Below are positions 28,984-37,470 of a stretch of 64,000 nt of DNA, in pieces (the first letter of the stretch is position 1; each line of letters opens with the position of its first letter). Under the pieces are notes generated by a model, which ran no database searches, was not told where the DNA came from, and was given only the letters and a program-made list of their open reading frames with translations. A program made the position numbers and the translations under genes. This stretch comes from Planctomycetota bacterium (GTDB lineage Bacteria; Planctomycetota; UBA1135; UBA2386): assembly GCA_014192625.1 (NCBI GenBank), contig BJHM01000007.1:106621-170620 (forward strand). The letters are read 5' to 3'.

Positions 28984-29074
28984 CGCGATGGTGGCGGGGA
29001 CGGGGAGGAGCCATCTCCAGTTCTTCATGGGATGATTATCCGCGTTCGGTGGCGCGGGACTTCTCCGCTCTGGT

Positions 29075-30175
29075 TTGATGGACTATGACGGTGCCCTCGT
29101 CGTGTTCCTGCTTTGTATTCTGCTGTTGTCTGTTTGCCTACGGGCGCAAACACCTGCCAACAGTTGGTTCGCCATAACCGCTGGTGGCCCCGAAGTCGCA
29201 AGCGAGGTGCTGCAACGCGCCGAGCAAGCGGCGGAGGCAGCGCTTCAATCGTTGCAACCGGTGTTTCCGTTGTTGCCGCGGCAGCCATTTCGCATCGTTG
29301 TGCATGGCAGCGAAGAATCGCTCCCCGAAGGCCTGAAGGCTTCGCACCATGTTGGCTCGCCTGGTTTTGCGATTCCTGCGCAGCACGAGATTCATATTTT
29401 GGCAGATCTGGTGCGCCACGATTCGAGCGGCATGCAGGCTGTGATGGCGCACGAAATCACGCACGAATTGCTCGGTCAGCTGGCCAATCCGTTTGGTGAG
29501 CTGTTGCCGCGTTGGGCGCACGAAGGCATTGCACAGGTGCTGTCGGGCGAGACGTATCTTGATGCTAGTGAGGAGAACATTGTCTGGCGCGTGTCGACGA
29601 ATCAGTTGCTGCCGTTCTCGGCGATCGAGTCAGACTTTCCGCGCGACCCAGTGCAGCTCAGGGTTGCCTACGCGCAGAGCTTTTCGTTCGTTGCGTGGCT
29701 CGAACAACAAATCGGACGAGCGCGGTTGATCAAGTTGGTGGATGAGATGGATAAGGAGACTTCGTTTTGGCGAGGGCTGGTCCTTGCGACCAACCGCACC
29801 AGCGCCGAATTGGAGACGGACTGGCACGACTATCTGCTGTACGGGTCCGGCGCGCGGTCCCGCTCCCTGCTGAGTCAGTGTTTTTCGCTCTTGATGATCC
29901 TCGCACTGCCCTTGCTCGCACTTGCCATGAGGCGGCGGATGCGGAGCGAGGCGAAAGTGCGCGAAAGAATGGCGGCACAGGAACGGCAACAGCCGCCGAC
30001 GTTTGCTGAAGTGCCCTACAACCCGCCAGTCGACGCAGACTTGGACTTTGCTGAAGAGGACCGCGAAGACCGTAAGGACCACGAAGACCGCGAAGACCGC
30101 GAAGACCGCGAAGACCGCGAAGACCGCGAAGACCGTAAGGACCGCGAAGACCGTAAGGACCGCGAAGACTTTTAG
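29075..30175 (+). CDS. Peptidase-MA-like membrane metalloprotease with charged repeat tail
   Basis: A 366-residue protein. Signal anchor (about residues 7-23), then a gluzincin-type domain with HEITH (His126, His130) and WAHEGIAQ (Glu150 as third zinc ligand), which is the peptidase MA pattern. A transmembrane helix follows at about 264-282, then a basic stretch and a highly charged tail of Glu-Asp-Arg/Lys triplets encoded by a 9-nt tandem repeat. The metalloprotease domain should sit outside the membrane and the tail in the cytoplasm. The substrate is unknown. It diverges from the small frameshifted lipoprotein. Confidence 0.8.
   Translation: MMDYDGALVVFLLCILLLSVCLRAQTPANSWFAITAGGPEVASEVLQRAEQAAEAALQSLQPVFPLLPRQPFRIVVHGSEESLPEGLKASHHVGSPGFAIPAQHEIHILADLVRHDSSGMQAVMAHEITHELLGQLANPFGELLPRWAHEGIAQVLSGETYLDASEENIVWRVSTNQLLPFSAIESDFPRDPVQLRVAYAQSFSFVAWLEQQIGRARLIKLVDEMDKETSFWRGLVLATNRTSAELETDWHDYLLYGSGARSRSLLSQCFSLLMILALPLLALAMRRRMRSEAKVRERMAAQERQQPPTFAEVPYNPPVDADLDFAEEDREDRKDHEDREDREDREDREDREDRKDREDRKDREDF
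30056..30169 (+). repeat. 9-nt tandem repeat encoding a Glu-Asp-Arg tail
   Basis: Twelve full units of GAAGACCGC and close variants (GAGGACCGC, AAGGACCAC, GAAGACCGT) plus a 6-nt remainder, at the 3' end of the metalloprotease gene. Each unit encodes Glu/Lys-Asp-Arg/His. Because the unit is three codons long, copy changes keep the frame. Confidence 0.95.
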
Positions 30176-30363
30176 GTCGAGCCTTTTGGCCGGGCGGCTT
30201 AGGCCTCGCTTCGCTGGAGTCACTGCCAGACGACAGGCCGCCCTTTGCAGCGGCTAGAAAAGCAGCAGGAAATCTCGACAAAAGTTGGCAATGCATGCCT
30301 CTGTTGCACACTGCGTCGAGAAGGATTGCGACCCAGCCCATGGTGAACTGGTAAAAGACTTGC

Positions 30364-30669
30364 GTGGTAAAGACACGCACTCCTTGTCGGCGGATTACTG
30401 CCGCTCTCTGCACGAGCCTCCTTCTCGCTGGTTGCGTGACCCATCAACACAACGTTGGGCTCGGGCCGACCGGCGCTTTGGTGACCACGGCGCGGCAGTA
30501 TTATCTGCTGTTTGGATTCATGCAGCTAAACGAAGTCAACGTTCAGCGGATGGCGAGCGACTTCACGAGCTACGCAATCGAGTCTGAGTTTTCGTTCGTC
30601 GACATGTTGTTCACGCCGTTGTTCCTGCCCTTCACGGTGACGAGCCGGACAGTGACGGTACGCACATGA
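30364..30669 (+). CDS. Bor-like small lipoprotein
   Basis: A 101-residue lipoprotein with GTG start, lipobox LLLAGC and a body resembling the Bor family (ARQYYLLFGFMQLNEVNVQRM, then a hydrophobic VDMLFTPLFLPFTV segment and a TVTV ending). Bor proteins of phage lambda and relatives sit in the outer membrane and affect serum resistance. In free-living bacteria the role is unknown. Its stop overlaps the RNase HIII start as ATGA. The 188 nt upstream hold no other gene. Confidence 0.65.
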   Translation: MVKTRTPCRRITAALCTSLLLAGCVTHQHNVGLGPTGALVTTARQYYLLFGFMQLNEVNVQRMASDFTSYAIESEFSFVDMLFTPLFLPFTVTSRTVTVRT

Positions 30670-31571
30670 GTGCTACCCGGGTCTACAAGATCGACCCGGC
30701 GGCAGCGACGGCGCTCGCCCAGCGTTTGCGCGGCGAACTGCCGCCCGATGCAGACTGGTATAGCGTCGACTACGCGCGCTATGCCGTGAAGGCGCTCGAC
30801 GCAAATCTCGTTTGCTACACAAGCGGCAAGCTGGTTCTGCAAGGCAAGGGAGCGGATGGGTTCGCGCAGCGATTCTTGCAGAGCTTTGATGACGCGCGAA
30901 AGCCGACCGAATCGCCAATCGCATTCGACGAGCCGACGATTGGTTCGGATGAAGCTGGTAAGGGCGATTACTTTGGCCCGCTGGTTGTTGCCGCTGTTTA
31001 TGCGGAGCCAGGGCAGCACTCACAGCTGGCTGCGATGGGCGTGGCTGATAGCAAGACGCTCAGCGACAAGCGCATGTTTCCGATGTCAGAACTGATCGAG
31101 CGCACCTTTGACTGCGAAGTGCGGGTGCTGATGCCCGAGGACTACAACGCTCGTTGGCAACGTGAGCAAAACGTCAATCACGTGCTTGCGGATCTACATG
31201 CCGACGCGCTGGCTACGTTGTTGCTGCGTCATCCAGAGTCGGCGCTGATTGTGGATCAGTTTGGCAATGAGTCGCTGATCGCCACGCGGTTGCGGAAGAT
31301 CCTTGGTCGGGCGCCGCGCAAGCTCACTCAGATACCGCGGGCCGAGGCGCATCCCGTTGTGGGCGCCGCCAGCGTCGTCGCTCGGGTGCACTTCGTGGAG
31401 GGATTTTTGCGTTGTGAAGAATCGAGCGGCACCGACTTGCACAAGGGAGGCGGCGCGTTGGTTGATGAATGTGCAACGCATGCGTTTCGCATTGGTGGTG
31501 CCGCTTTGATGGCAAAGATTGCCAAGCTGCACTTCAGGAACAGTGAGCGCCTTCCGTTCGAGAACAAATGA
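30666..31571 (+). CDS. rnhC: Ribonuclease HIII
   Basis: A 301-residue RNase HIII, which cuts the RNA strand of RNA-DNA hybrids. The N-terminal ~85 residues form the TBP-like substrate-binding domain. The catalytic domain starts with the diagnostic GSDEAGKGDYFGP (about 98-110), with later acidic residues in VADSKTLSD, IVDQFG and the EAHPVVGAASVVAR segment. Bacteria usually have either HII plus HIII or HII alone. The ATG overlaps the lipoprotein stop by 4 nt. Confidence 0.94.
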   Translation: MSATRVYKIDPAAATALAQRLRGELPPDADWYSVDYARYAVKALDANLVCYTSGKLVLQGKGADGFAQRFLQSFDDARKPTESPIAFDEPTIGSDEAGKGDYFGPLVVAAVYAEPGQHSQLAAMGVADSKTLSDKRMFPMSELIERTFDCEVRVLMPEDYNARWQREQNVNHVLADLHADALATLLLRHPESALIVDQFGNESLIATRLRKILGRAPRKLTQIPRAEAHPVVGAASVVARVHFVEGFLRCEESSGTDLHKGGGALVDECATHAFRIGGAALMAKIAKLHFRNSERLPFENK

Positions 31572-31674
31572 GAATTGCGCCGCAGTGTGGTTGGGTCGAA
31601 GGTGCCTGCCTGATGACGGCTGGCGAGTGCTTAGCCTTTGGCGCGAATACGATGTCGAATACTAGGCTCACTCC

Positions 31675-31830
31675 ATGATCGGCGGTTTGGCGCAGGCTGA
31701 GGCCAAAGAAAATAGGGTCATTGCAGTTCCTCTTGCCAGCGTCTGCAAACGGATGTTTGTGGTGCTTGGCGAACCGCCTTACTTGGCACCTGCCGCTCCT
31801 GCGCAGTGCCAACATTTTGAGGGCGCGTGA
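31675..31830 (+). CDS. Possible 51-codon leader ORF before dapF
   Basis: An ATG-started frame of 51 codons ends with a TGA that overlaps the dapF ATG by one base (TGATG), the arrangement of translationally coupled genes. The translation has NRVIAVPLASVCKRMFVVLG and no known motif. No strong ribosome-binding site is visible. It may be a real small gene, a leader, or chance. The surrounding 258 nt between rnhC and dapF contain nothing else recognisable. Confidence 0.25.
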   Translation: MIGGLAQAEAKENRVIAVPLASVCKRMFVVLGEPPYLAPAAPAQCQHFEGA

Positions 31831-32651
31831 TGGAGATCGCCTTCGTCAAAATGGAGGGCGCTGGCAATGACTACATCTACGTCGATGCGATTGCCGCACC
31901 GTTTCCGATCGAGCGCGCGCCCGCGGCTGCCCGTGTTTGGTCTGATCGTCATTTTGGCATCGGCGCTGACGGATTGATTTTGTTGCTGCCTTCGCGCGAG
32001 GCGCCGGTGCGCATGGCGATGTGGAATGCTGACGGAACCCGCGGCGCGATGTGCGGCAACGGCCTGCGCTGCATCGCAAAGCTCGCATATGACCATCAGC
32101 ACGTCCGGGCCGCGCAGTTTGCGATCGAGACGGACACAGGATTGCGCGCCGTAGAACTGAAGTTGACGGATTCAGAGGTTCGCAGCGTGGTGGCAGATAT
32201 GGGCAGCGTGCGCTCATTCGGGGCCGAGATTGAGATCGCGGTGGCTGGACGACAGATTCGGTGTATTCGCGGCGATGCTGGCAACCCACATGCAGTGGTG
32301 TTCTTGAAAGGCGGCCTCGATGTCTTTCCGGTAGCCGAGATTGGCTTTGCGATGCAGGCTTTGCCCCAGTTTGTAGGGGGCGTAAATGTCGAGTTCGTAG
32401 AAGTGCAAAGCGAGACTTCCCTGCGGCAGCGCACGTTTGAGCGAGGCAGTGGCGAGACGCTTGCATGCGGCACCGGTGCTGCGGTTGCTACCGTGGTCGC
32501 ATTGCAGCGCGGGCTTTTGCGCGGCCCGGAAGTGCACGTGGCACTGCGCGGCGGCACGCTAATTGTACGTCAGACCGCCACAACGCTTGTCATCGAAGGT
32601 CCTGTCAATACCGTCTACCGAGGCTTGGTGGCTTTGCCGGAATCGCATTGA
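31830..32651 (+). CDS. dapF: Diaminopimelate epimerase
   Basis: A 273-residue enzyme that converts LL- to meso-diaminopimelate for lysine and peptidoglycan synthesis. Both catalytic cysteines are present: Cys75 in AMCGNGLRC and Cys213 in LACGTGAA. Other motifs are KMEGAGNDYIYVD at the start, GIGADGLI, GNPHAVVFL and FERGSGET. The ATG at 31830 is preferred over the in-frame GTG one codon earlier. The gene implies a DAP-type cell wall pathway. Confidence 0.95.
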   Translation: MEIAFVKMEGAGNDYIYVDAIAAPFPIERAPAAARVWSDRHFGIGADGLILLLPSREAPVRMAMWNADGTRGAMCGNGLRCIAKLAYDHQHVRAAQFAIETDTGLRAVELKLTDSEVRSVVADMGSVRSFGAEIEIAVAGRQIRCIRGDAGNPHAVVFLKGGLDVFPVAEIGFAMQALPQFVGGVNVEFVEVQSETSLRQRTFERGSGETLACGTGAAVATVVALQRGLLRGPEVHVALRGGTLIVRQTATTLVIEGPVNTVYRGLVALPESH

Positions 32652-32700
32652 GTTCTTTGAACTCGACGGCACACGTGACCGTGCTTTTCTAAGTGCTGCT

Positions 32701-33270
32701 ATGGACAACCTCGGCTGGATTATTCCGCTTGTCGTTCTTGCCATCCTGACCATCTGGATCATCGGTGCTTTCAATGGGCTCGTTGCGCGCCGCAATGAAA
32801 CCAAAAACTCATGGAGTCAGATCGATGTGCAGCTGAAGCGTCGCTACGACCTGATCCCAAATCTGATCGAGACGGCCAAAGGCTATATGAAGCACGAGCG
32901 CGAAACGCTCGAGTCGGTCGTTCGCGCGCGTCAGACTTGCGTTGACTTCAAGAACGCAGGCAGCGTTGGTGATCTCGCCAAAGCTGAGGGTGCGTTGAGT
33001 CAGTCACTGCGGTCGCTGTTTGCTGTTGCTGAGAGTTATCCCGACCTCAAGGCCAACCAAAACATGATGAGCCTGCAGGAAGAACTGGCCTCGACTGAAA
33101 ATCGGATTGGGTTTGCGCGCCAGGCCTACAACGACTCTGTGATGCGCCTCAACAACTCTGTCGAGCAGTTCCCAGGCAGCGTGATCGCAGGCTTCGGTGG
33201 CTTCAAGCAGGCGGAATACTGGGAAGTGGAATCAGCGGAAGAGCGCAAAGTCGTCAAGGTCCAGTTCTGA
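32701..33270 (+). CDS. lemA: LemA family membrane protein
   Basis: A 189-residue protein with one N-terminal transmembrane helix (about residues 5-24) and a long helical bundle. Family motifs are FNGLVARRNETKNSWSQIDV, RYDLIPNLIETAKGYMKHE, the ENRIGFARQAYND helix and the ending YWEV. LemA proteins are widespread with unclear roles, often linked to stress and membrane proteins. The ATG at 32701 gives the correct N-terminus; longer upstream frames overlap dapF. Confidence 0.92.
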   Translation: MDNLGWIIPLVVLAILTIWIIGAFNGLVARRNETKNSWSQIDVQLKRRYDLIPNLIETAKGYMKHERETLESVVRARQTCVDFKNAGSVGDLAKAEGALSQSLRSLFAVAESYPDLKANQNMMSLQEELASTENRIGFARQAYNDSVMRLNNSVEQFPGSVIAGFGGFKQAEYWEVESAEERKVVKVQF

Positions 33271-33289
33271 TCCGCGGTAGGCTCAATTC

Positions 33290-34006
33290 GTGGTATTCGC
33301 AGAAGAAAGTTTGCGCCAAAAAGTTGTGCTGGTCGCTGGTGCTACTGGTGCAGTGGGCGGTGCCGTTGCGGGCGCTCTGTTGCAGCGAGGTGCTCGCGTG
33401 GCGCTTGTTGCCCGTCATGCGTGGCAGGTGCCGAAGTTGCAGTTGGTGTTTGGCCGCGAGCGCGTGTTGTGCGGCCATGTCGGAGCGCAAGACAGCGAGG
33501 CTGCGGCGGGCTTCGTCAAGGGTACGTGGGATGCGCTTGGCCCGATTGATGCGCTGATCTGCGCCAATGGTGCGTTTGGCGCGACCGCCGCTGGCAAGGA
33601 CCAGGCGGGTGATTTGCAGGGCCTGCTCGAAGCGAACCTGCTGACTGGCGCAAATCTCGCACGCGCCGTCATTGGACGTATGCAGCGGCGAGGCGCAGGC
33701 AGTTTGGTGTTTGTCGGTAGCGATACGGTCGGCAGTGGCGGCAAAAGCATGACCAACTATCTCGCTAGCAAGGCTGCGTTGCATGAATACGTGCGGGCCA
33801 TGTCCTTCGAATTGCGCGGCAGCGGCATCCGGGTAGTGGCACTTGTGCCCGGCGTGATTGATACCAAGGCCAATCGCGCAGCGATGCCGTTGGTGGATCC
33901 GTCGCAGTGGGTGCCGCTGGTTGAAGTCGCAAACGCGCTGCTGCAGCTCGCGTTTGCGCCACTGCCAGACACGGGTCCCCTGTATCCGCCCACTGCATTG
34001 CGCTAA
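33290..34006 (+). CDS. Short-chain dehydrogenase/reductase
   Basis: A 238-residue SDR with the cofactor motif VAGATGAVGGAV (about residues 14-25), ICANGA (NAG-like motif) near 89, catalytic Ser near FVGSDTVG, and the YLASK motif (Tyr and Lys) near 161. The PGVIDTKAN segment closes the active site. It reduces or oxidises an unknown carbonyl/alcohol. It starts with GTG 19 nt after lemA and ends 9 nt before the next gene. Confidence 0.88.
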   Translation: MVFAEESLRQKVVLVAGATGAVGGAVAGALLQRGARVALVARHAWQVPKLQLVFGRERVLCGHVGAQDSEAAAGFVKGTWDALGPIDALICANGAFGATAAGKDQAGDLQGLLEANLLTGANLARAVIGRMQRRGAGSLVFVGSDTVGSGGKSMTNYLASKAALHEYVRAMSFELRGSGIRVVALVPGVIDTKANRAAMPLVDPSQWVPLVEVANALLQLAFAPLPDTGPLYPPTALR

Positions 34007-34015
34007 AATATCAGC

Positions 34016-35005
34016 ATGTTCGTTTGCCGTAGCGCGTCGTTTGCACTGTTGATCAGCACCGCTGGGCTAGCGCAGCAGGATCCAGAAACTCTGGCGAAGG
34101 CCGTGGCGGTGTGGGTCGATTCTGACCAGGTTGACGCGGCCCTGCTCGCGCAAACCGTCAAGCTCGTGCTCGATGACAAGGCTGGGCTGCAGTGGCTCGG
34201 CGCGCAACAGCGTCCGACTTTGGCCAGGCACGACGAAAGGGCGAGCAAGGCGATAGCGGCGCTGTCCCTGCATGTATTGCTCGGCTTCCTCGAGCGCGCG
34301 AAGAACAGTGGCATGGTGTTTCGCGGCCAATACGAGCCGTTGCGTGCGCTATTGCCCGTCGCCACGAACACCCTGTTCGAGCTGTTGCTTCGCACGCCGG
34401 ACTGGTTCCCGTTTTCGGAGCGCTCGCGCTTACTGCCGGCAATTCGGGATTTGCAGCCTGAGTGTCCTGACGATCGGCGGCTGACGGGCGTCGTCGAGAT
34501 CGCTGAGAACACGGGCCTCGAGTCCGAGGCTTTTCGCGTTGAGGTCGCTTGCCTGCTTTGGCAATGGGGGCGCAAAGAATATCTCATGCCGTGCATCGAT
34601 GAACTGAAGCAGCAGACCATGGAAGGTGATGCTGAAAACCGGCTCGTCGCTTTGCGTGCGCTCGCCAAGCTCTGGTATGAGGTCGCCGAGTATCAGAAGG
34701 CGGCCATGGCGCATTCGTCGCTCAAAAAGACGGCGGAGGTGGCTCGACAAAAGCTCGCTCCCACCGATTGGTATTGGTCTGCCTGTTGCCACGCGATGCT
34801 CGGCGAAGTGGATCGTGGAATTGCGGCGCTGCTCGAATGCGCTGCGCTGCAGGCGAGCGATACGGTCGATGAGTCGCGCAAGTTGCCGCGCAAACTGTTT
34901 GAGCAAGATCCAGAAGTTGCCAAGCTGCGAGCCGACCCGCGGTTTGTCGACGTGCTGAAGCTTGCTTTCCCGAAAGCGAGCAGCGAGCGAGGCCGCCGGC
35001 CTTGA
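34016..35005 (+). CDS. Secreted protein with TPR-like C-terminus
   Basis: A 329-residue protein with a signal peptide (about residues 1-19) and helical content throughout. The C-terminal third resembles TPR units: YWSACCHAMLGEVDRGIAALLECAALQ, followed by FEQDPEVAKLRADPRF, a frequent ending of TPR proteins. No enzymatic motif was seen. Its stop overlaps the TTG start of the M48 protease (TTGA), so the two are probably co-translated and may act together in the envelope. Confidence 0.75.
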   Translation: MFVCRSASFALLISTAGLAQQDPETLAKAVAVWVDSDQVDAALLAQTVKLVLDDKAGLQWLGAQQRPTLARHDERASKAIAALSLHVLLGFLERAKNSGMVFRGQYEPLRALLPVATNTLFELLLRTPDWFPFSERSRLLPAIRDLQPECPDDRRLTGVVEIAENTGLESEAFRVEVACLLWQWGRKEYLMPCIDELKQQTMEGDAENRLVALRALAKLWYEVAEYQKAAMAHSSLKKTAEVARQKLAPTDWYWSACCHAMLGEVDRGIAALLECAALQASDTVDESRKLPRKLFEQDPEVAKLRADPRFVDVLKLAFPKASSERGRRP

Positions 35006-36717
35006 ATCTGCCGATCGCGTTCGCACTCGGGCTCCTAGTTTTGGCTTCGATGCGCGACTGGTATCTTGTGCTGCCGGGCAGCGGCTCGCTGGTCGATGCG
35101 CTGGTGTTTGCGCCCGCTCTCTTGCTGTCGCCGTTGCTTTTGTTGATCGCTCGCAGGAAGTCACGCCACACTCGATCGCGGTCGATGCAGCGAATCACGG
35201 CGGGCCTCGCTGCTGTCGCGCTGCCGATCAGCTACGCAGCATTTCTGGGGCCGGGCACGTGGCTCGACTGGACCGACCAACTCAGCACTGGCAGCTACCT
35301 TGGCGGCGCGGCGCTGCTACTCGCCCCACTCATCATTGTCGAAGTGCTCCGCGTCATCACGGAGGTCTTTTTAGACAAATCGCGTGCGCCTGCGGATTCG
35401 ACTGCATGCCTGCGACAGCGGCTGTCGCTGCGGGTGGTCTTTATTGTGCCCTGGCTCATGTTGGCTGGCAGCGCTGATTTGCTGCGGGGCCATGCGCAGG
35501 TGGAAGCGCTGCTTTATGGCACGAGTGCTGGACTGACGCTGATGACGCTTGGCTTCGTCGTGGTGTTGTGTGTCTTGATGCCGCTGCTTTTCCGCGTTTG
35601 CTTTGGCCTGCGGCGGCTCGCGGAACCCGCCGGAGAACAACTGCGCGCGACGGCCGAGGTGTTGAGTTTTCCCAGGCGGCAGGTGCTGCAACTCGACACA
35701 GGCCTCCGCATCGTCAATGCGCTCATGCTCGGCCCGTTGCCGTGGCCGCGATATCTCGTGCTCACCGATGGCCTGCTGGCTGCAATCGGTCCCGATGTGA
35801 GCGCACTGAAAGGGGTCGTTGCGCACGAGGTTGGGCACGCAAAGGCTGGTCATCCAGCGATGATGATTCTGGGTTTTTTGATTGTGCCGCTGCTGCTGTC
35901 GAATGCGCTGCCGTGGTTTGACTACGCCGGTCATGATGCAGTTTGGTATGTGCTGCCTGCTGCGCTCGCCATGTTGCTCGCGTGGCGGATGGTCCGCTCA
36001 GTTGGGCATCGGTTTGAACACGAGGCGGATGTCTTGTCGGCGGTTGCGCTCGGCGGTGCCGAGCCATGCATCCGGGCGTTGGAGCGCGTTGGTCAAGTGC
36101 TGCAAACTGATCCTCATCGGGCTTCACTACTCCATCCAAGCGAGGCGCGCCGCGTAGCTGTGCTGCGCCGCTTTAACGAGGAGCCGGCTTTTCGTGCGCG
36201 GTTTGCAGCGCATGGTTTGTGGTTGCGGCGCGCGCTGGTGGCCGCGTTGTTGTTTGCGGTCCTCGTGGCGATGTTCTCGTGGTATGCGATCTGGCCGATA
36301 GAGCGTGCTATCTACAGCTATCGCGTCGGCGACTTTGGTGGCGCGCGCATAGCAGCAGAGGCGGTCGGCACGAAAATCCCGGCTGGGGTGAGCAACGAAT
36401 GGGAGTCGTTTCGCCAAGAACTCGAAGTGGCGATACGGATCGCTCCGCTCGGCGGCGAATGGCCTGTGCTGCGACCGCAAATGGCGGTGGTTGGCTGGCA
36501 CCGAGGTGTTGAGGAGTTGTTGAGCTTGGGACCCGCAGCCGCGCGGCCTTGGTTTACCCTGGCGGTCGAGGATGCGGACCGCGACCCGTTGCGGCGCAGC
36601 GTCTTGCTCTACTGCGAAGCTGCCAGTGCCAAGGACCTCGATCGCATGGCAGAAGTCGCCGAGCACGTGCGCCGACTAGGTGTGCCGCAGGAGTTGGTGC
36701 CGGTCTTTGGCAACTGA
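35002..36717 (+). CDS. Membrane-bound M48 family zinc metalloprotease
   Basis: A 571-residue protein with several N-terminal transmembrane helices (near 5-20, 35-52, 65-82, 100-120, 145-160, 175-200). The zinc site is VVAHEVGHAKAGH (His275, His279) with Glu341 in HRFEHEADVLS as third ligand, the HtpX/Ste24 pattern. More helices follow on both sides of the site and a soluble C-terminal domain. The TTG start overlaps the previous stop as TTGA. Such proteases handle quality control of membrane proteins. It converges with the next gene, with 6 nt between stops. Confidence 0.88.
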   Translation: MNLPIAFALGLLVLASMRDWYLVLPGSGSLVDALVFAPALLLSPLLLLIARRKSRHTRSRSMQRITAGLAAVALPISYAAFLGPGTWLDWTDQLSTGSYLGGAALLLAPLIIVEVLRVITEVFLDKSRAPADSTACLRQRLSLRVVFIVPWLMLAGSADLLRGHAQVEALLYGTSAGLTLMTLGFVVVLCVLMPLLFRVCFGLRRLAEPAGEQLRATAEVLSFPRRQVLQLDTGLRIVNALMLGPLPWPRYLVLTDGLLAAIGPDVSALKGVVAHEVGHAKAGHPAMMILGFLIVPLLLSNALPWFDYAGHDAVWYVLPAALAMLLAWRMVRSVGHRFEHEADVLSAVALGGAEPCIRALERVGQVLQTDPHRASLLHPSEARRVAVLRRFNEEPAFRARFAAHGLWLRRALVAALLFAVLVAMFSWYAIWPIERAIYSYRVGDFGGARIAAEAVGTKIPAGVSNEWESFRQELEVAIRIAPLGGEWPVLRPQMAVVGWHRGVEELLSLGPAAARPWFTLAVEDADRDPLRRSVLLYCEAASAKDLDRMAEVAEHVRRLGVPQELVPVFGN

Positions 36718-36723
36718 GCGCGA

Positions 36724-37470
36724 TCAGTAGCGGTTGACCTCGACAGCCCAGGTCATCGGCTTTTGCCAAACGACATTGTTGTGGCGGTCAAACTCCCGCA
36801 CGCCGTCGTTCTCGGCGACGATGGTGTTGCCGTTTGGCAGCCGATCGGCATCGCTTGGCTGCTTTAGGTTGTCGAGGTGCCAGACGGCTGTGCCAGCGCG
36901 GTCGACTTCGAGCACCGAGCCCTTGGATCGCAGGGTGATCAGCGTGTTGCCGTTTGGCAATCGATCCGCATCGTGCACGTTGTTCATGTTTTTCACCTCC
37001 CACACAATTTCGCCTTTCGGGCTGACCTCGATTACGCGGTCCTTGATCACGTCGCAGATCAGCGTGTTGCCGTTTGTTAGCCGATCGCAGTCAAAGGGGC
37101 GGATGCCCTGGTCGTACTTCCAGACGATCTGCTGGTCGGGCGAAACCTCGATTACGCGATTGCCGAAAGTGTCGGCAATGAGTGTGTTGCCGTTTGGTAG
37201 CCGATCTGCGTCATACGGACTTTTGAGGTCTTCGAAGACCCAAACATCCTTGCCCTTGCGATCAATCTCCCGCACGCGGCTCACGGCAAACTCGGTGATC
37301 AGCAGGTTGCCATTGTCGAGGCATTCGGCGTCCCAGGCACCGAATATGTCATCCAACTGGAGTGTCACCTTGCCTTGATCGTCGACCTCGATGATGCGGT
37401 TGTCGCTGTAGTCGCAGATCAAAGTAAAGCCCCATTGCGCACCGCCGCCGACGCCCAGTTCGAGACGAGT
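36724..37470 (-). repeat. Six 120-nt repeats encoding propeller blades
   Basis: The plus-strand core GTGTTGCCGTTTGG recurs at 36824, 36944, 37064 (changed) and 37184, and in weaker form at 37304 and 37424, a strict 120-nt period. DNA identity is highest in the four blades nearest the 3' end of the gene, pointing to recent duplication there. Confidence 0.9.

Noticed and set aside
30176..30363. Terminator after the metalloprotease (GGGCGGC with a distant GCCGCCC)
   Set aside because: The arms are about 45 nt apart and no T run follows.
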